The notes beneath the pieces were generated by a model that saw nothing but the letters and a program-made list of their open reading frames with translations, was not told the origin of the DNA and made no database searches. DNA of 64,000 bases from Paenibacillus periandrae (GTDB lineage: Bacteria; Bacillota; Bacilli; Paenibacillales; NBRC-103111), in assembly GCF_022458865.1 (NCBI RefSeq), contig NZ_JAJNMU010000017.1:62001-126000 (forward strand), written 5' to 3'. Every line of letters begins with the position of its first letter. The first letter of the stretch is position 1. Below, piece after piece: positions 44,576-53,083 of this stretch. Both the position numbers and the translations under genes were made by a program.

Positions 44576-45035
44576 TATTCGATAGGGGATTCTATAGCAA
44601 GGGGCTCGACGGGTTGTGCGTTTTTTTATAATCCAGCTCAGCAGACTGATCCCGGTTCACTGTTACATGAAAATCCCCTTTAACACAACCGCTTCACAAA
44701 ATGATAACAGAACTCAATATCACGAATAAAGCCATTTTGTTCATATGTACCCCATATATCTATCATTTGGAAAAATTAACCATTGGATTATATAAATCTA
44801 TATTAATCTATCGTTTTCGATTCCATACTGATTACTACAAGAACAAAATTCAGTTCAGTTTTAAAATCATACTCCTCTTGGTCAAGGCTTCTATTTATTT
44901 ACCTATAACAATCATGAAAATATGATCCTTTATTAACAATATATGGTTATATATGTTCAGACATCTGATGTAAATTATTGTAATCTACTATTTGTCTTAT
45001 ACATAATATATTGGAAAATAAGGGAGAGATTTGTT
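44576..45035. other. AT-rich intergenic stretch without a recognised gene
   Basis: Visibly richer in A and T than its surroundings. A 74-codon open frame at 44701-44925 has no ribosome site and low-complexity sequence, so I do not accept it. The end of the stretch should hold the promoter of the secreted protein gene, but no clear -35/-10 pair stands out. Confidence 0.5.
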
Positions 45036-47108
45036 TTGAAAAAGAAATTGATAGCTTTAATTGGATTTGTGTTAATTTTAATGTCTATTTTTGGAGTCGT
45101 GGTTTATGCAGAAGATGAATACTCAAGTGATTTAACAGATGGATTGCCAACTACTGCATTTACTGCAAGTTCTACCTATAGCTCAAACTATGAAGCGCCA
45201 AAAGCCTTTAACAATATTTGGGATGGATATAATTCTCCTAATTCATTTTTTTCTGCTAGTGGGGCTAATTCGTGGATTAAGGTAGATTTCGCAACGTCCA
45301 AAGCGATCGCTAAACTCAAATATCAGGCTGATGCAGTAGGTAATTATGGAGCAGGTATGAAAAACTTTAAAGTTCAAGGTTCCTCGAATGATATAGATTG
45401 GGTAGATCAGTTTACTGGAGTAGCACTTCAAAATGGAAGCAAGCAAGAGTTTTTTTGGACTCCAACAAATAGCTTTAGGTATTGGAGAGTATTTTGGATT
45501 GATACACATACGATACCAAGCTATGTGGCTATTGCAGAAATGGAAATGTCGGATCGACTAACTTACCCAACTAATTTAGTGGCGGTTACAGGTGATGCTT
45601 TAACAAATTTGTCTTGGAAAGCTTTAGCTACAGCTGTAGGTTACAATGTGTATCGATCAGAAACAATAAATGGAAACTATACAAAAATAGCCTCTAACGT
45701 AGCAGCGGCCTCCTATACTGATAATACAGTTCTAAATGGGGTTGAATATTATTATAAAGTTACTGCGTTAAATCCAGATGGAGAAAGTCGACAATCTGAT
45801 AGTGCTTTCTCATTTCCGCAAGCTAGTGCCCTTCCCTATACAAACAATATCATTCCGATTATGACTTCCAATACATCTTCTGGTGGAATTGTGACGGCGA
45901 GTGATGAATATACAGGACGGGACGGTACTTTACCTGCTTGGAAAGCTTTTGATGGAATAAAAAAATATTCTTCTTCAACTAGTAATTATAGTGCTTGGGG
46001 AACCCATGCAACGCAAGGATGGTTGGCCTATGAATTTCCATTGCCTAAGACCGTAGTTAGGTATGTTCTCGATTTTGGTGCTTATTCAAATGTTCCCTAT
46101 GCTAACGATGCACCTAAAAAGTGGACATTTGAAGGAACTAACGATAATGTGAATTGGACAATACTCGATTCAAGGGATAATATAACCCATTGGGTAGATG
46201 GTGATTCTAAAGCTTTTACATTTGAAAACAATATTGCTTTTAAAAAATATAGAATTAATATAAGTGCCAATAACGGATCAACTACCTATAATGTGAATCT
46301 TGATATTCACGAATTGGAAATGATGGAGAGGGCGGTTCCCTCCATACCGGCAATAACAAATTTGGTAGCTACAGCAGGAGATGCCCAGGTTATTCTGACT
46401 TGGTCCTCTGTAACTGGAGCAACTGGCTACAACGTCAAACGTTCTACAACTGCAAACGGCCCATATGCCACGGTTGCCAGCAACGTTTACGGTTCGCCTT
46501 ATACAGACACCACAGTTACAAATGGAACTAAGTACTATTATGTAGTCACAGCTTTAAATGCAGGTGGAGAAAGCATCAACTCCAACGAAGCCTCAACTAC
46601 ACCTATGGGTACAAGCAGGGTTATCCTTACCACAACCATGACAAATGGAGATATCTTTGAATACAATATTTCCAAAACGGAATTAACGGCTTTTCTCAAT
46701 TGGTACGATTCCAAAGCGGCAGGTACAGGTCCGGCCAAATATACTTTCGTTAATCAGCACCTGAAAGGTTCTTTCTTAGTGCGTAATAACAACCTGATTT
46801 TCGACAAGATTTTAAAATTTAATTATGATGAGTACGGCATTAGCGGAAGTGGAACACCTACAGAAGCAGCTGAAATTACTACAGGAACTGCTTTAAGTAT
46901 TACTTTAACAAATGGCAAAGTAGAGGAGTTTATCCTTTCTTCAGCTGATTATAATGCCTTCGTAGCTTGGCATGATGCCAAATCTGCGGGTACAGGTCCG
47001 GCACGTTACACATTTGAAAACCCATTGAAAAAGGGTCCGTTCCTAGCGAGACATGAGGTCGTGATATTTGATAAGATTTCTTCCTATGATTCCGAAGATT
47101 TTAACTAA
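45036..47108 (+). CDS. Secreted multidomain protein: two discoidin (CBM32-like) domains, two FnIII domains, two C-terminal repeats
   Basis: 690 residues from a TTG start (45036) that follows GGGAGAG. The order is: signal peptide 1-25 (cleavage after VVYA), F5/8-type-C domain about 30-175, fibronectin type III about 180-260, a second F5/8-type-C domain about 265-425, a second FnIII about 430-520, and two related modules of about 65 residues (530-590, 620-688) with NWYDSKAAGTGPAKYTF and AWHDAKSAGTGPARYTF. No catalytic domain is seen, so it should bind sugars outside the cell. The gene is richer in A and T than its neighbours, which may indicate transfer. Confidence 0.8.
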   Translation: MKKKLIALIGFVLILMSIFGVVVYAEDEYSSDLTDGLPTTAFTASSTYSSNYEAPKAFNNIWDGYNSPNSFFSASGANSWIKVDFATSKAIAKLKYQADAVGNYGAGMKNFKVQGSSNDIDWVDQFTGVALQNGSKQEFFWTPTNSFRYWRVFWIDTHTIPSYVAIAEMEMSDRLTYPTNLVAVTGDALTNLSWKALATAVGYNVYRSETINGNYTKIASNVAAASYTDNTVLNGVEYYYKVTALNPDGESRQSDSAFSFPQASALPYTNNIIPIMTSNTSSGGIVTASDEYTGRDGTLPAWKAFDGIKKYSSSTSNYSAWGTHATQGWLAYEFPLPKTVVRYVLDFGAYSNVPYANDAPKKWTFEGTNDNVNWTILDSRDNITHWVDGDSKAFTFENNIAFKKYRINISANNGSTTYNVNLDIHELEMMERAVPSIPAITNLVATAGDAQVILTWSSVTGATGYNVKRSTTANGPYATVASNVYGSPYTDTTVTNGTKYYYVVTALNAGGESINSNEASTTPMGTSRVILTTTMTNGDIFEYNISKTELTAFLNWYDSKAAGTGPAKYTFVNQHLKGSFLVRNNNLIFDKILKFNYDEYGISGSGTPTEAAEITTGTALSITLTNGKVEEFILSSADYNAFVAWHDAKSAGTGPARYTFENPLKKGPFLARHEVVIFDKISSYDSEDFN

Positions 47109-47159
47109 TGGCTTTGTGTTTTTCGAAATTTCATGTTCACACACCAAAATGGTAGTCAG

Positions 47160-47192
47160 TAACCACCTCCCGAGTTGATTGGGAGGTGGTTA
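47160..47192. terminator. Bidirectional terminator after the secreted protein gene
   Basis: TAACCACCTCCC pairs perfectly with GGGAGGTGGTTA around a 9-base loop. It lies between the convergent secreted-protein gene and the YjcZ-like gene. Confidence 0.75.
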
Positions 47193-47202
47193 GATCACTG
47201 CT

Positions 47203-47313
47203 TTAGAATGTTCTTAAAATAATAACAAGCAGAATATAGAGAACCAGAATAACGGCTGTAGTAGTTCCAAAACCGTATCCTGCACAGCTTCCGCCAACTC
47301 CGAGTGCACCCAT
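47203..47313 (-). CDS. YjcZ-family sporulation-type small membrane protein (36 residues)
   Basis: The minus strand encodes MGALGVGGSCAGYGF, a short Gly/Cys/Tyr-rich head, followed by the hydrophobic helix TAVILVLYILLVIIL and a short tail. GAGGAGGG sits seven bases before the ATG. This is the size and layout of YjcZ/SscA-type small proteins made in sporulating Bacillus and Paenibacillus, where some assist spore coat assembly. A sequence resembling a SigK-type -10 (CATAATATG) lies just upstream, which fits but is weak. Confidence 0.75.
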   Translation of the reverse strand: MGALGVGGSCAGYGFGTTTAVILVLYILLVIILRTF

Positions 47314-47542
47314 GTTTATCCCTCCTCGCGCCTTGTATAGTGCATATTATGAATGTCAGCGGAAAAGTGATTGGACTGATGCCAATATGGGTGTTTGTCA
47401 TTGAAAGAAAAGCGAATTCCCCAATTTTAGAATAATAATATATGACAAAAAATTTAGTAAAAGCGCAAATAATGTCGAGCAACTAGTGCTTTAATTCTAT
47501 TTAAATTAGCGATATTTGTAGTATAATAGAATAGCATACGCA

Positions 47543-47630
47543 ATATCGAAAAAGGCAAAGCCATTGAAAAATGGGGACGCAAAACTATTAGGGGCTAAAG
47601 TCTATAAGACTATGCCAGCCAGTTACCGAA
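47543..47630 (+). promoter_or_regulatory. c-di-GMP-I (GEMM) riboswitch
   Basis: The core conserved elements occur in order: GGCAAAGCC, a GAAA-type tetraloop in ATTGAAAAAT, GGGGACGCAAAAC, a GGGGCTAAAG junction, a short stem (AGTC/GACT), then GCCAGCCAGTTACCG. They match the GEMM consensus (GGCAAACC..GGGACGCAAAG..CTAAA..GGTAGC..GTTACCG). A TATAAT at 47522-47527 would start the leader. It controls the Spo0E-like gene that begins at 47663. Whether it is an on or off switch is not clear; I do not see an obvious terminator before the gene. Confidence 0.88.
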
Positions 47631-47662
47631 ATACTCTTTTCACAACCAAAGGAGGAATGTGT

Positions 47663-47851
47663 ATGGAGCTTACGAAAAGTCGACAGCTTCAAAAAGTAAG
47701 ATTGGTTTTGCTTGTTGCAGAGATTGAAGCCTTAAAAAATTGCATGATCAATGTGTACGATCAAACGGAAAGTTTACACGATCCTCTCTTGGTCCAGCTT
47801 AGTGTAATGCTTGATCGAAAATTGAATAAATTTATTAAATATCAAAGCTAA
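47663..47851 (+). CDS. Spo0E-like aspartyl-phosphate phosphatase
   Basis: 62 residues. Two helices with the family's central motif LSVMLDRKLNKF (S-x-x-x-D, canonical SQELD) show a Spo0E-like phosphatase, which dephosphorylates Spo0A and holds back sporulation. The ATG follows GGAGG. The c-di-GMP riboswitch in its leader would link this to the motility-versus-sporulation signal. A longer in-frame upstream extension covers the riboswitch itself and is not credible. Confidence 0.85.
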   Translation: MELTKSRQLQKVRLVLLVAEIEALKNCMINVYDQTESLHDPLLVQLSVMLDRKLNKFIKYQS

Positions 47852-47865
47852 CTCTCATACATGTT

Positions 47866-47893
47866 AGAGCTGTAGAAATGCAGCTCTTTTTTT
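47866..47893 (+). terminator. Terminator of the Spo0E-like gene
   Basis: AGAGCTG pairs with CAGCTCT across an 8-base loop, followed by TTTTTTT. Confidence 0.8.
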
Positions 47894-48043
47894 GATGCTA
47901 TTAACGGTACAAATGTCACATTCTATCGAAGTTGATGGTGATACCTATTCCGAATGATGTTCTAATACGGATTAATTTCTTGCGCATGTATTTCATGAGA
48001 AGTATTATTACGTGAAAGAGTGTTCGGGGAGTGAAAGTGGAAT

Positions 48044-49330
48044 ATGAACTACTGGCTGGATAAATGGGGGGCGCACTTGGGCTTCATCAAGTATGTACTG
48101 TGGTGGTTAGTGCTTGCGGGTGTGGTAGGCGTCTTGACCGGCTCGGCCTCGGCGTTATTTTTGTTGAGTCTGGATTCGGCTACAAGCTTGCGTTACGAAC
48201 ATCCGTGGCTGTTATATTTATTACCTTTTGGTGGAGCTTTGGTCAGCTGGATATATCACAATTATGGCAGCAATAGTATAAAAGGCAACAATCTCATTTT
48301 GGAGCAAATCCATAATGGACGCGAAACTATACCATTGCGTATGGCTCCCTTTGTGCTGATCGGCACGGTGTTGACTCATTTGTTCGGCGGCTCGGCAGGT
48401 CGTGAAGGGACGGCGGTTCAAATGGGGGGCAGCTTGTCCGAATATCTGGGCAAGCTGTTGCGTATTCACCCGGATGATCGTAAAATTTTGCTAATGTGCG
48501 GGATTAGCGCAGGCTTCGGGTCCGTGTTCGGCACACCGCTAGCAGGGGCTCTGTTTGGAATGGAAGTGTTAATCATCGGTCTGATCAGCTATGAGGCCAT
48601 ACTTCCGTGTCTGATAGCAAGTCTGGTTGGACATGCGGTGACGCTGGGATGGGGAGTGACACATGCTCATTACTCAATGGGGCAAGTGCCGCCGCTCAGT
48701 GCGGTCGTCCTGTTGAAGGTTGCTGCTGCGGCGATTATCTTTGGCTTAACCAGTCGCTTGTTTAGCGAGCTGACCCATAAACTGAAGGCTATATGTACAC
48801 GAATATTCAAAAATGCCGCGCTGAAATCCTTTGTCGGCGGTTGTATGATCATCGTGCTGACGTTGGCTATCGGTTCCCGGGATTATCTGGGACTGGGATT
48901 GCCGCTGCTAGAGGATTCCTTTCAGGAAACAACGGCATCTTTTGCCTTTTTATGGAAGCTGATTTTCACATCGATTACGCTTGGAACTGGTTTTCAGGGT
49001 GGAGAGGTGACGCCGTTGTTTGTGATCGGTGCAACTTTGGGGAATACGCTGGGTGCTCTTTTGCAGCTGCATGGTCCATTTTTGGCGGGAATTGGCTTAA
49101 TTGCCGTATTTAGCGGCGCAACGAATACTCCGATTGCATGCTTCCTGTTGGGCATTGAGCTGTTTGGCTCTGAGGCGGCAGTCTATATGTTTGTGGCTGT
49201 TGTGATCAGTTACTTATGCTCCGGACATACAGGTATTTACACGGCTCAAAGGTTGAAGGTTGGGAAGGGGCGCAGGCTTCCAGAGATGGATGACCATACA
49301 ACTCTTGGGAATTTAAAATCCAAGCGCTAA
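48044..49330 (+). CDS. ClC-family ion transporter, features of fluoride/proton antiporters
   Basis: 428 residues and about ten or more membrane helices. GSAGREGTAVQMGG (helix F, gating Glu) and GSVFGTPLAGALFGMEV mark a ClC protein. In place of the usual chloride-filter GSGIP the sequence has KGNNLILEQ, the kind of change seen in the CLC-F fluoride exporters. The C-terminal CBS domains of eukaryotic ClCs are absent. I could not find a convincing fluoride riboswitch in the 192 bases before it, so the fluoride assignment stays tentative. ATG 48044 follows AGTGGA. Confidence 0.8.
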   Translation: MNYWLDKWGAHLGFIKYVLWWLVLAGVVGVLTGSASALFLLSLDSATSLRYEHPWLLYLLPFGGALVSWIYHNYGSNSIKGNNLILEQIHNGRETIPLRMAPFVLIGTVLTHLFGGSAGREGTAVQMGGSLSEYLGKLLRIHPDDRKILLMCGISAGFGSVFGTPLAGALFGMEVLIIGLISYEAILPCLIASLVGHAVTLGWGVTHAHYSMGQVPPLSAVVLLKVAAAAIIFGLTSRLFSELTHKLKAICTRIFKNAALKSFVGGCMIIVLTLAIGSRDYLGLGLPLLEDSFQETTASFAFLWKLIFTSITLGTGFQGGEVTPLFVIGATLGNTLGALLQLHGPFLAGIGLIAVFSGATNTPIACFLLGIELFGSEAAVYMFVAVVISYLCSGHTGIYTAQRLKVGKGRRLPEMDDHTTLGNLKSKR

Positions 49331-49373
49331 ACAAACGTTATATTCTGCTGTATACCGATGTGCTCGAACACAC

Positions 49374-49409
49374 AAGCCCCGCTCGGAATTCATATCCGGT
49401 GCGGGGCTT
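49374..49409. terminator. Bidirectional terminator between the ClC and chemoreceptor genes
   Basis: AAGCCCCGC pairs with GCGGGGCTT across an 18-base loop, followed by T-rich sequence. Both genes end on it. Confidence 0.75.
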
Positions 49410-49415
49410 CCTCTG

Positions 49416-51455
49416 TTAACCGATAGTTATGAGTTTTTTTTCTTTGTCTTCTTCTTCCTCTTGCACTTTACTTTTATTAGAATCTACATTCACCGTATCG
49501 GCTGATTTCGAAGCCAATTGCTCGGCAGTAAGCATCGACATATTCTCTGATAAATTTTGACCGTTTTCATTGGCTGCTGCTGTATGCGAAAGCGGCTCCT
49601 GCTCCGGGCAGGTGTTTTCAAGCTCACTCCATTCATGGAGATTAGCAACAACATCCTCCTCCTCAAGTAAGACTTCACCAGCTTGACTCGAATCAGCATG
49701 TTCCAATAGTGTTGGATTTCCAATCTGGAATCGATTCACTTCATTAAACAGCTTTTGCGATAACAGCATCATATCATCGGCTTGTGATGCAATTTGCTGA
49801 ATGGCTGCATTTTGCTGGATAGATGAGGAGGTAACCTCTTCAACGCCTGCTGCTGTTTCCTGAGCGATGGCTGCAACGATTTGTACAGAATCAATCAGGC
49901 TTTCATTTTTTTTCTGGGCAAGGACGATTTGGCTCTGGATCTGATTAATATCCTGTGAGAGTGCATCCATGGAGCTGCGGATTTCCTGAAAAGCTTCGAC
50001 ACTTTCATTCATTTTACCATTTTGCAGAATGAATGATTTACGTGCTTCTTCTATATATAGTTCCAAATCTTTCGTTTGTGCCAGCAGCGAATGTATGATC
50101 GAGGCAATTGATTTTGACGAATCATTTGTCTGTAGGGACAGCTGCCTTACTTCCTCGGCAATAACCGAGAAGCCTCGACCGTGAACGCCAGCCCTCGCCG
50201 CTTCTATTGCAGCATTCAGAGAAAGCACATTGGTTTGTTGAGAGATATCGGTAATCGTATTGACAATTTTGTTGATTTGTACCGAGCTGGCAGATAGCGA
50301 TGTCATGGTCTGATGTACTTTATCAAGTATGCTTTCAGATATTTGGGAAGCACTGCGGAGAGCCTCCATGGAGTTTGAGCCCGTATGTGTATTGAAGGCA
50401 GCTTCGTTGCTTCTTTCATGAACGGCTTTGGACAACCCGGAGATCAGCTCGATTTCCTGGCCCAGCTCGGCAATGATATGAGTGCTCTGTTCAGAATGAG
50501 AGGCCTGCTGCTCGGCGCCTGTCGATATTTCTTGAATGGCACGAACGATATCTGCATTTACATTAGCCGTTGACCCTGAGAAGCCTTGAGACATTTTGGA
50601 ATGCTCAGATAAGGAAAGCGCAATCTCCTGGGTATGAGCCAGCATGCTGCGGACCTGATCGGTCATATGGTCAAAGCTGTTGCTTAAGGCTCCAAGCTCA
50701 TCCTTTGAATGACTGTTGATTTTATTGCGCAAATCACCATTAGCCATAGCATGTACTGCGTGCTGCAGCCTTTTGATGGGTTTAACAAATGAACTGATCA
50801 GTAAGAATGCAATAGCAATACTGGAGATAACGACGATGATCGAGCAGATGAGCATCATGGTTACTGTATTGTTAAGCAACTGCTGGGTATTGGCGACTGC
50901 GTTCTCAGCATCCTTTGAATAAGCAACATAGAATTGATCCACATTGACGAAGATATCGCCCATGAGCGTTTGTGATTCATTGTATAGATATTCCATATTT
51001 TTGTTAAGATCGTCCGCTGTCAGCTTATTTTCCTGTACCAGCTTGGCCGCGACGTCAAATGTATTTGTATAATCGACTGTCAGCGAGATCAGCTTGCTGC
51101 GCCATTTGGCTTGTTCAGGTGTAGTAGCTGTGTCACCGACACGTTTGATCATTTTATCGAAAATGGCTCTTTTCTCATTATACTTCGGTATGTAATCGGC
51201 TTTCTTGGAAATTTCGAGTCCGGATGCAATAATATTCAGCTCCTGAACCATTTCTTTTAGCTCTAACGCCATCAGCTTGAGCTCGACCTTATCATTTTGC
51301 TGACTGAGCTGAATTTTGATGTCGTTAACCTGCTGTAAATTATAAAGCGCCATTCCCAGGAATAGTACCAGCATCCCGGCAAAACCAAGCATCAGCTTTA
51401 ATTTTAGGGACAACGCAGGAAATGAAATTGTCTTCTTACTTATTAGAATGCTCAT
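49416..51455 (-). CDS. Methyl-accepting chemotaxis protein
   Basis: 679 residues: a membrane segment near 17-36, an extracellular four-helix-like sensor (about 40-185), a second membrane segment near 195-220, a HAMP domain (VKPIKRLQHAVHAMANGDL), and a long cytoplasmic signalling domain with the hairpin tip VLSLNAAIEAARAGVHGRGF. The last 95 or so residues are acidic, end in EEEEDKEKKLITIG, and lack the NWETF-like pentapeptide for CheR. The ATG follows GGAGGGA. The ligand is unknown. Confidence 0.93.
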   Translation of the reverse strand: MSILISKKTISFPALSLKLKLMLGFAGMLVLFLGMALYNLQQVNDIKIQLSQQNDKVELKLMALELKEMVQELNIIASGLEISKKADYIPKYNEKRAIFDKMIKRVGDTATTPEQAKWRSKLISLTVDYTNTFDVAAKLVQENKLTADDLNKNMEYLYNESQTLMGDIFVNVDQFYVAYSKDAENAVANTQQLLNNTVTMMLICSIIVVISSIAIAFLLISSFVKPIKRLQHAVHAMANGDLRNKINSHSKDELGALSNSFDHMTDQVRSMLAHTQEIALSLSEHSKMSQGFSGSTANVNADIVRAIQEISTGAEQQASHSEQSTHIIAELGQEIELISGLSKAVHERSNEAAFNTHTGSNSMEALRSASQISESILDKVHQTMTSLSASSVQINKIVNTITDISQQTNVLSLNAAIEAARAGVHGRGFSVIAEEVRQLSLQTNDSSKSIASIIHSLLAQTKDLELYIEEARKSFILQNGKMNESVEAFQEIRSSMDALSQDINQIQSQIVLAQKKNESLIDSVQIVAAIAQETAAGVEEVTSSSIQQNAAIQQIASQADDMMLLSQKLFNEVNRFQIGNPTLLEHADSSQAGEVLLEEEDVVANLHEWSELENTCPEQEPLSHTAAANENGQNLSENMSMLTAEQLASKSADTVNVDSNKSKVQEEEEDKEKKLITIG

Positions 51456-51602
51456 TTAATCCCTCCATTATTAAAATCAATAGTCCAAACGATACAATTG
51501 GGCATTCGTGATTTGTTTCCTATTATGCGAGTTGATTATTAAATACAAGTCCATAGTTTGTAAAAAAATGATTAAATTTAGCTAAAACTCGACAAAAAAA
51601 CT

Positions 51603-51641
51603 TTTACATTCCGTTAACGTTTTGAGGGTTTAGACTTTACA
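51603..51641 (+). promoter_or_regulatory. PhoP-like box of the pst operon
   Basis: TTTACA (51603), TTAACG (51614) and TTTACA (51636) lie on an 11-base grid, with the slot at 51625 less well conserved. This is the direct-repeat layout (TTAACA every 11 bases) bound by PhoP in Bacillus. A TAAGAT ten bases further on could be the -10. It suggests activation in phosphate limitation. Confidence 0.65.
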
Positions 51642-51705
51642 CTCGCTTGTTAAGATGTTCAAGTAAACAAAAAATACTAGAGGATAAAAGGGAGGACATG
51701 CAAAG

Positions 51706-52626
51706 ATGTTGAAGCATTTCTCAAGAAAAGGCAGTCTTGCAATGATGACAGTATTATTAATGGGGGTACTCGCAGCGTGTGGTACTCAAACGGCAGCTCC
51801 AAATACGGATACAAAAGCACCAGCTACTAATGCAGCAGCACCGGCAGCTCCTGCTAAAACAGAAGCACCTAAAGAATTAACAGGCACAGTAACAGCTTCC
51901 GGTTCCAGCGCACTTCTTCCATTAGTGAAACAAGCTGCAACTGAATTTATGGAGAAAAATCCTAAAGTAACCGTTAACGTAACTGCCGGTGGATCTGGCA
52001 CTGGCTTGAAAAACGTTGCAGACGGCACTTCCGATATCGGTAACTCCGACGTTGCTGCTGGCGACGAGTACAAAGACAAAAACCTGGTAGACCATGTTGC
52101 GGCAATTGCACCTTTTGCATTGATCGTTAACAAAAATGTTCCTGTTGACAATCTTAGCAAGCAGCAAGCTGCTGATATTTTCATGGGTAAAATCACGAAC
52201 TGGAAAGAAATCGACGGCAAAACAGATGCTAAAATCGTGGTTGTTCACCGTCCAGACAGCTCCGGCTCCAGAACACTTGTTAAGCAAATCGTGCTTGATA
52301 ACAAAGACTTCACTAAAGATGGCGTTACTCAAGAGTCCAGTGGTGCAGTTGCAACTACTGTAGGTTCTACTCAAAATTCTATCGGTTATGTGGACACGCC
52401 TTACCTGAACGATACGATCAAAGCCTTGAAATTTAATGATGTAGCTTTCAGCAAAGATTCAATTAAAGATGGCAAATACCCTTTGTATGGTGTTGAGCAT
52501 ATGTACACTAAAGGTGAAGCTAAAGATGCTGTTAAAGCATTCCTGGATTACATCACAGGTTCTGAATTCCAAAGCAAAAGAGTTGAAGAGTTGAAATTCT
52601 TACCAGCCAACCTTTTGAAAAAATAA
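51706..52626 (+). CDS. pstS: Phosphate-binding lipoprotein PstS
   Basis: 306 residues. The signal ends in the lipobox VLAACG, followed by a Thr/Ala/Pro linker. Phosphate-contact motifs are present: TASGSSALLPL (residues about 64-74), AGGSGTGLKNVADG, GNSDVAAGDE and the HRPDSSGSR region. It catches inorganic phosphate outside the membrane and passes it to PstCA. The ATG follows GGGAGG. A terminator and a long hairpin separate it from pstC, which may make binding protein in excess. Confidence 0.95.
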   Translation: MLKHFSRKGSLAMMTVLLMGVLAACGTQTAAPNTDTKAPATNAAAPAAPAKTEAPKELTGTVTASGSSALLPLVKQAATEFMEKNPKVTVNVTAGGSGTGLKNVADGTSDIGNSDVAAGDEYKDKNLVDHVAAIAPFALIVNKNVPVDNLSKQQAADIFMGKITNWKEIDGKTDAKIVVVHRPDSSGSRTLVKQIVLDNKDFTKDGVTQESSGAVATTVGSTQNSIGYVDTPYLNDTIKALKFNDVAFSKDSIKDGKYPLYGVEHMYTKGEAKDAVKAFLDYITGSEFQSKRVEELKFLPANLLKK

Positions 52627-52643
52627 GTACTTCTTAATCAAGT

Positions 52644-52673
52644 AGGATGCGGAGCGATCTCCGTATCCTTTTT
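52644..52673 (+). terminator. Terminator immediately after pstS
   Basis: AGGATGCGGAG pairs with CTCCGTATCCT (one G-U pair) around CGAT, followed by TTTTTG. It would cut transcripts before pstC. Confidence 0.8.
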
Positions 52674-52765
52674 GCGTTGTGCGATTGCTCTTGCTTTTCC
52701 CTTGCTCTGCCCTTGCTCTTAGGGAAGCGGCAACGCAATGCTTCCCCCGTTCTCTACGACAACCC

Positions 52766-52938
52766 GGAAGTGCGGTGAATCAGGCGCGGAGGGGACGAAA
52801 GTGTTCTGGAGAAGCGGAGCGTTCGCCTTTGTTCAAGGATTTCCACCTCTAAATCACTTACATAATGAAGAAATCCTTGAACAACAGCGATCGGAAGAAC
52901 ATTTCGTCCCTGCAGCGCCACTTATTCACCGAACTTCC
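52766..52938. repeat. Long imperfect inverted repeat between pstS and pstC
   Basis: The arm 52766-52843 matches the reverse complement of 52870-52938 over nearly its whole length, with shared blocks such as CGGTGAAT, GGGACGAAA, TGTTCT and TTGTTCAAGGATTTC, around a 26-base loop. It would fold as a cruciform or one long RNA hairpin of about 70 pairs with bulges. An 86-codon open frame that crosses it is a by-product. Length and mixed mismatches suggest an old mobile or regulatory element. Confidence 0.85.
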
Positions 52939-53083
52939 TCCACTTTTTACATTCCCTTAACAATTGAATTGTATGGGATTAACAATTGTCCTCTATGATG
53001 AATAAAGAACATTCAGGCCGAGCTCACCACTGTACGTATACTTGAAGGCTCGTATGCTAATTTATTTGAGGGGGAAACATCCT

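Noticed and set aside
44701..44925. 74-codon open frame in an AT-rich gap
   Set aside because: No ribosome site, sequence of low complexity rich in Ile, Tyr and Lys, and no link to a neighbouring gene.
47195..47482. 95-codon minus-strand frame near the YjcZ-like gene
   Set aside because: It is in the wrong frame over the 36-codon gene that has a perfect ribosome site and family-like sequence.
47564..47662. 33-codon N-terminal extension of the Spo0E-like gene
   Set aside because: It translates the c-di-GMP riboswitch; the ATG at 47663 has GGAGG before it.
47890..48043. Possible fluoride riboswitch before the ClC gene (GATGGTGATACC)
   Set aside because: Only a short similarity to the GATGGTGTTCC element; the other conserved parts and the pseudoknot could not be found by eye.
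52738..52998. 86-codon open frame between pstS and pstC
   Set aside because: It runs through both arms of the long inverted repeat, so the coding look comes from the repeat. No ribosome site.
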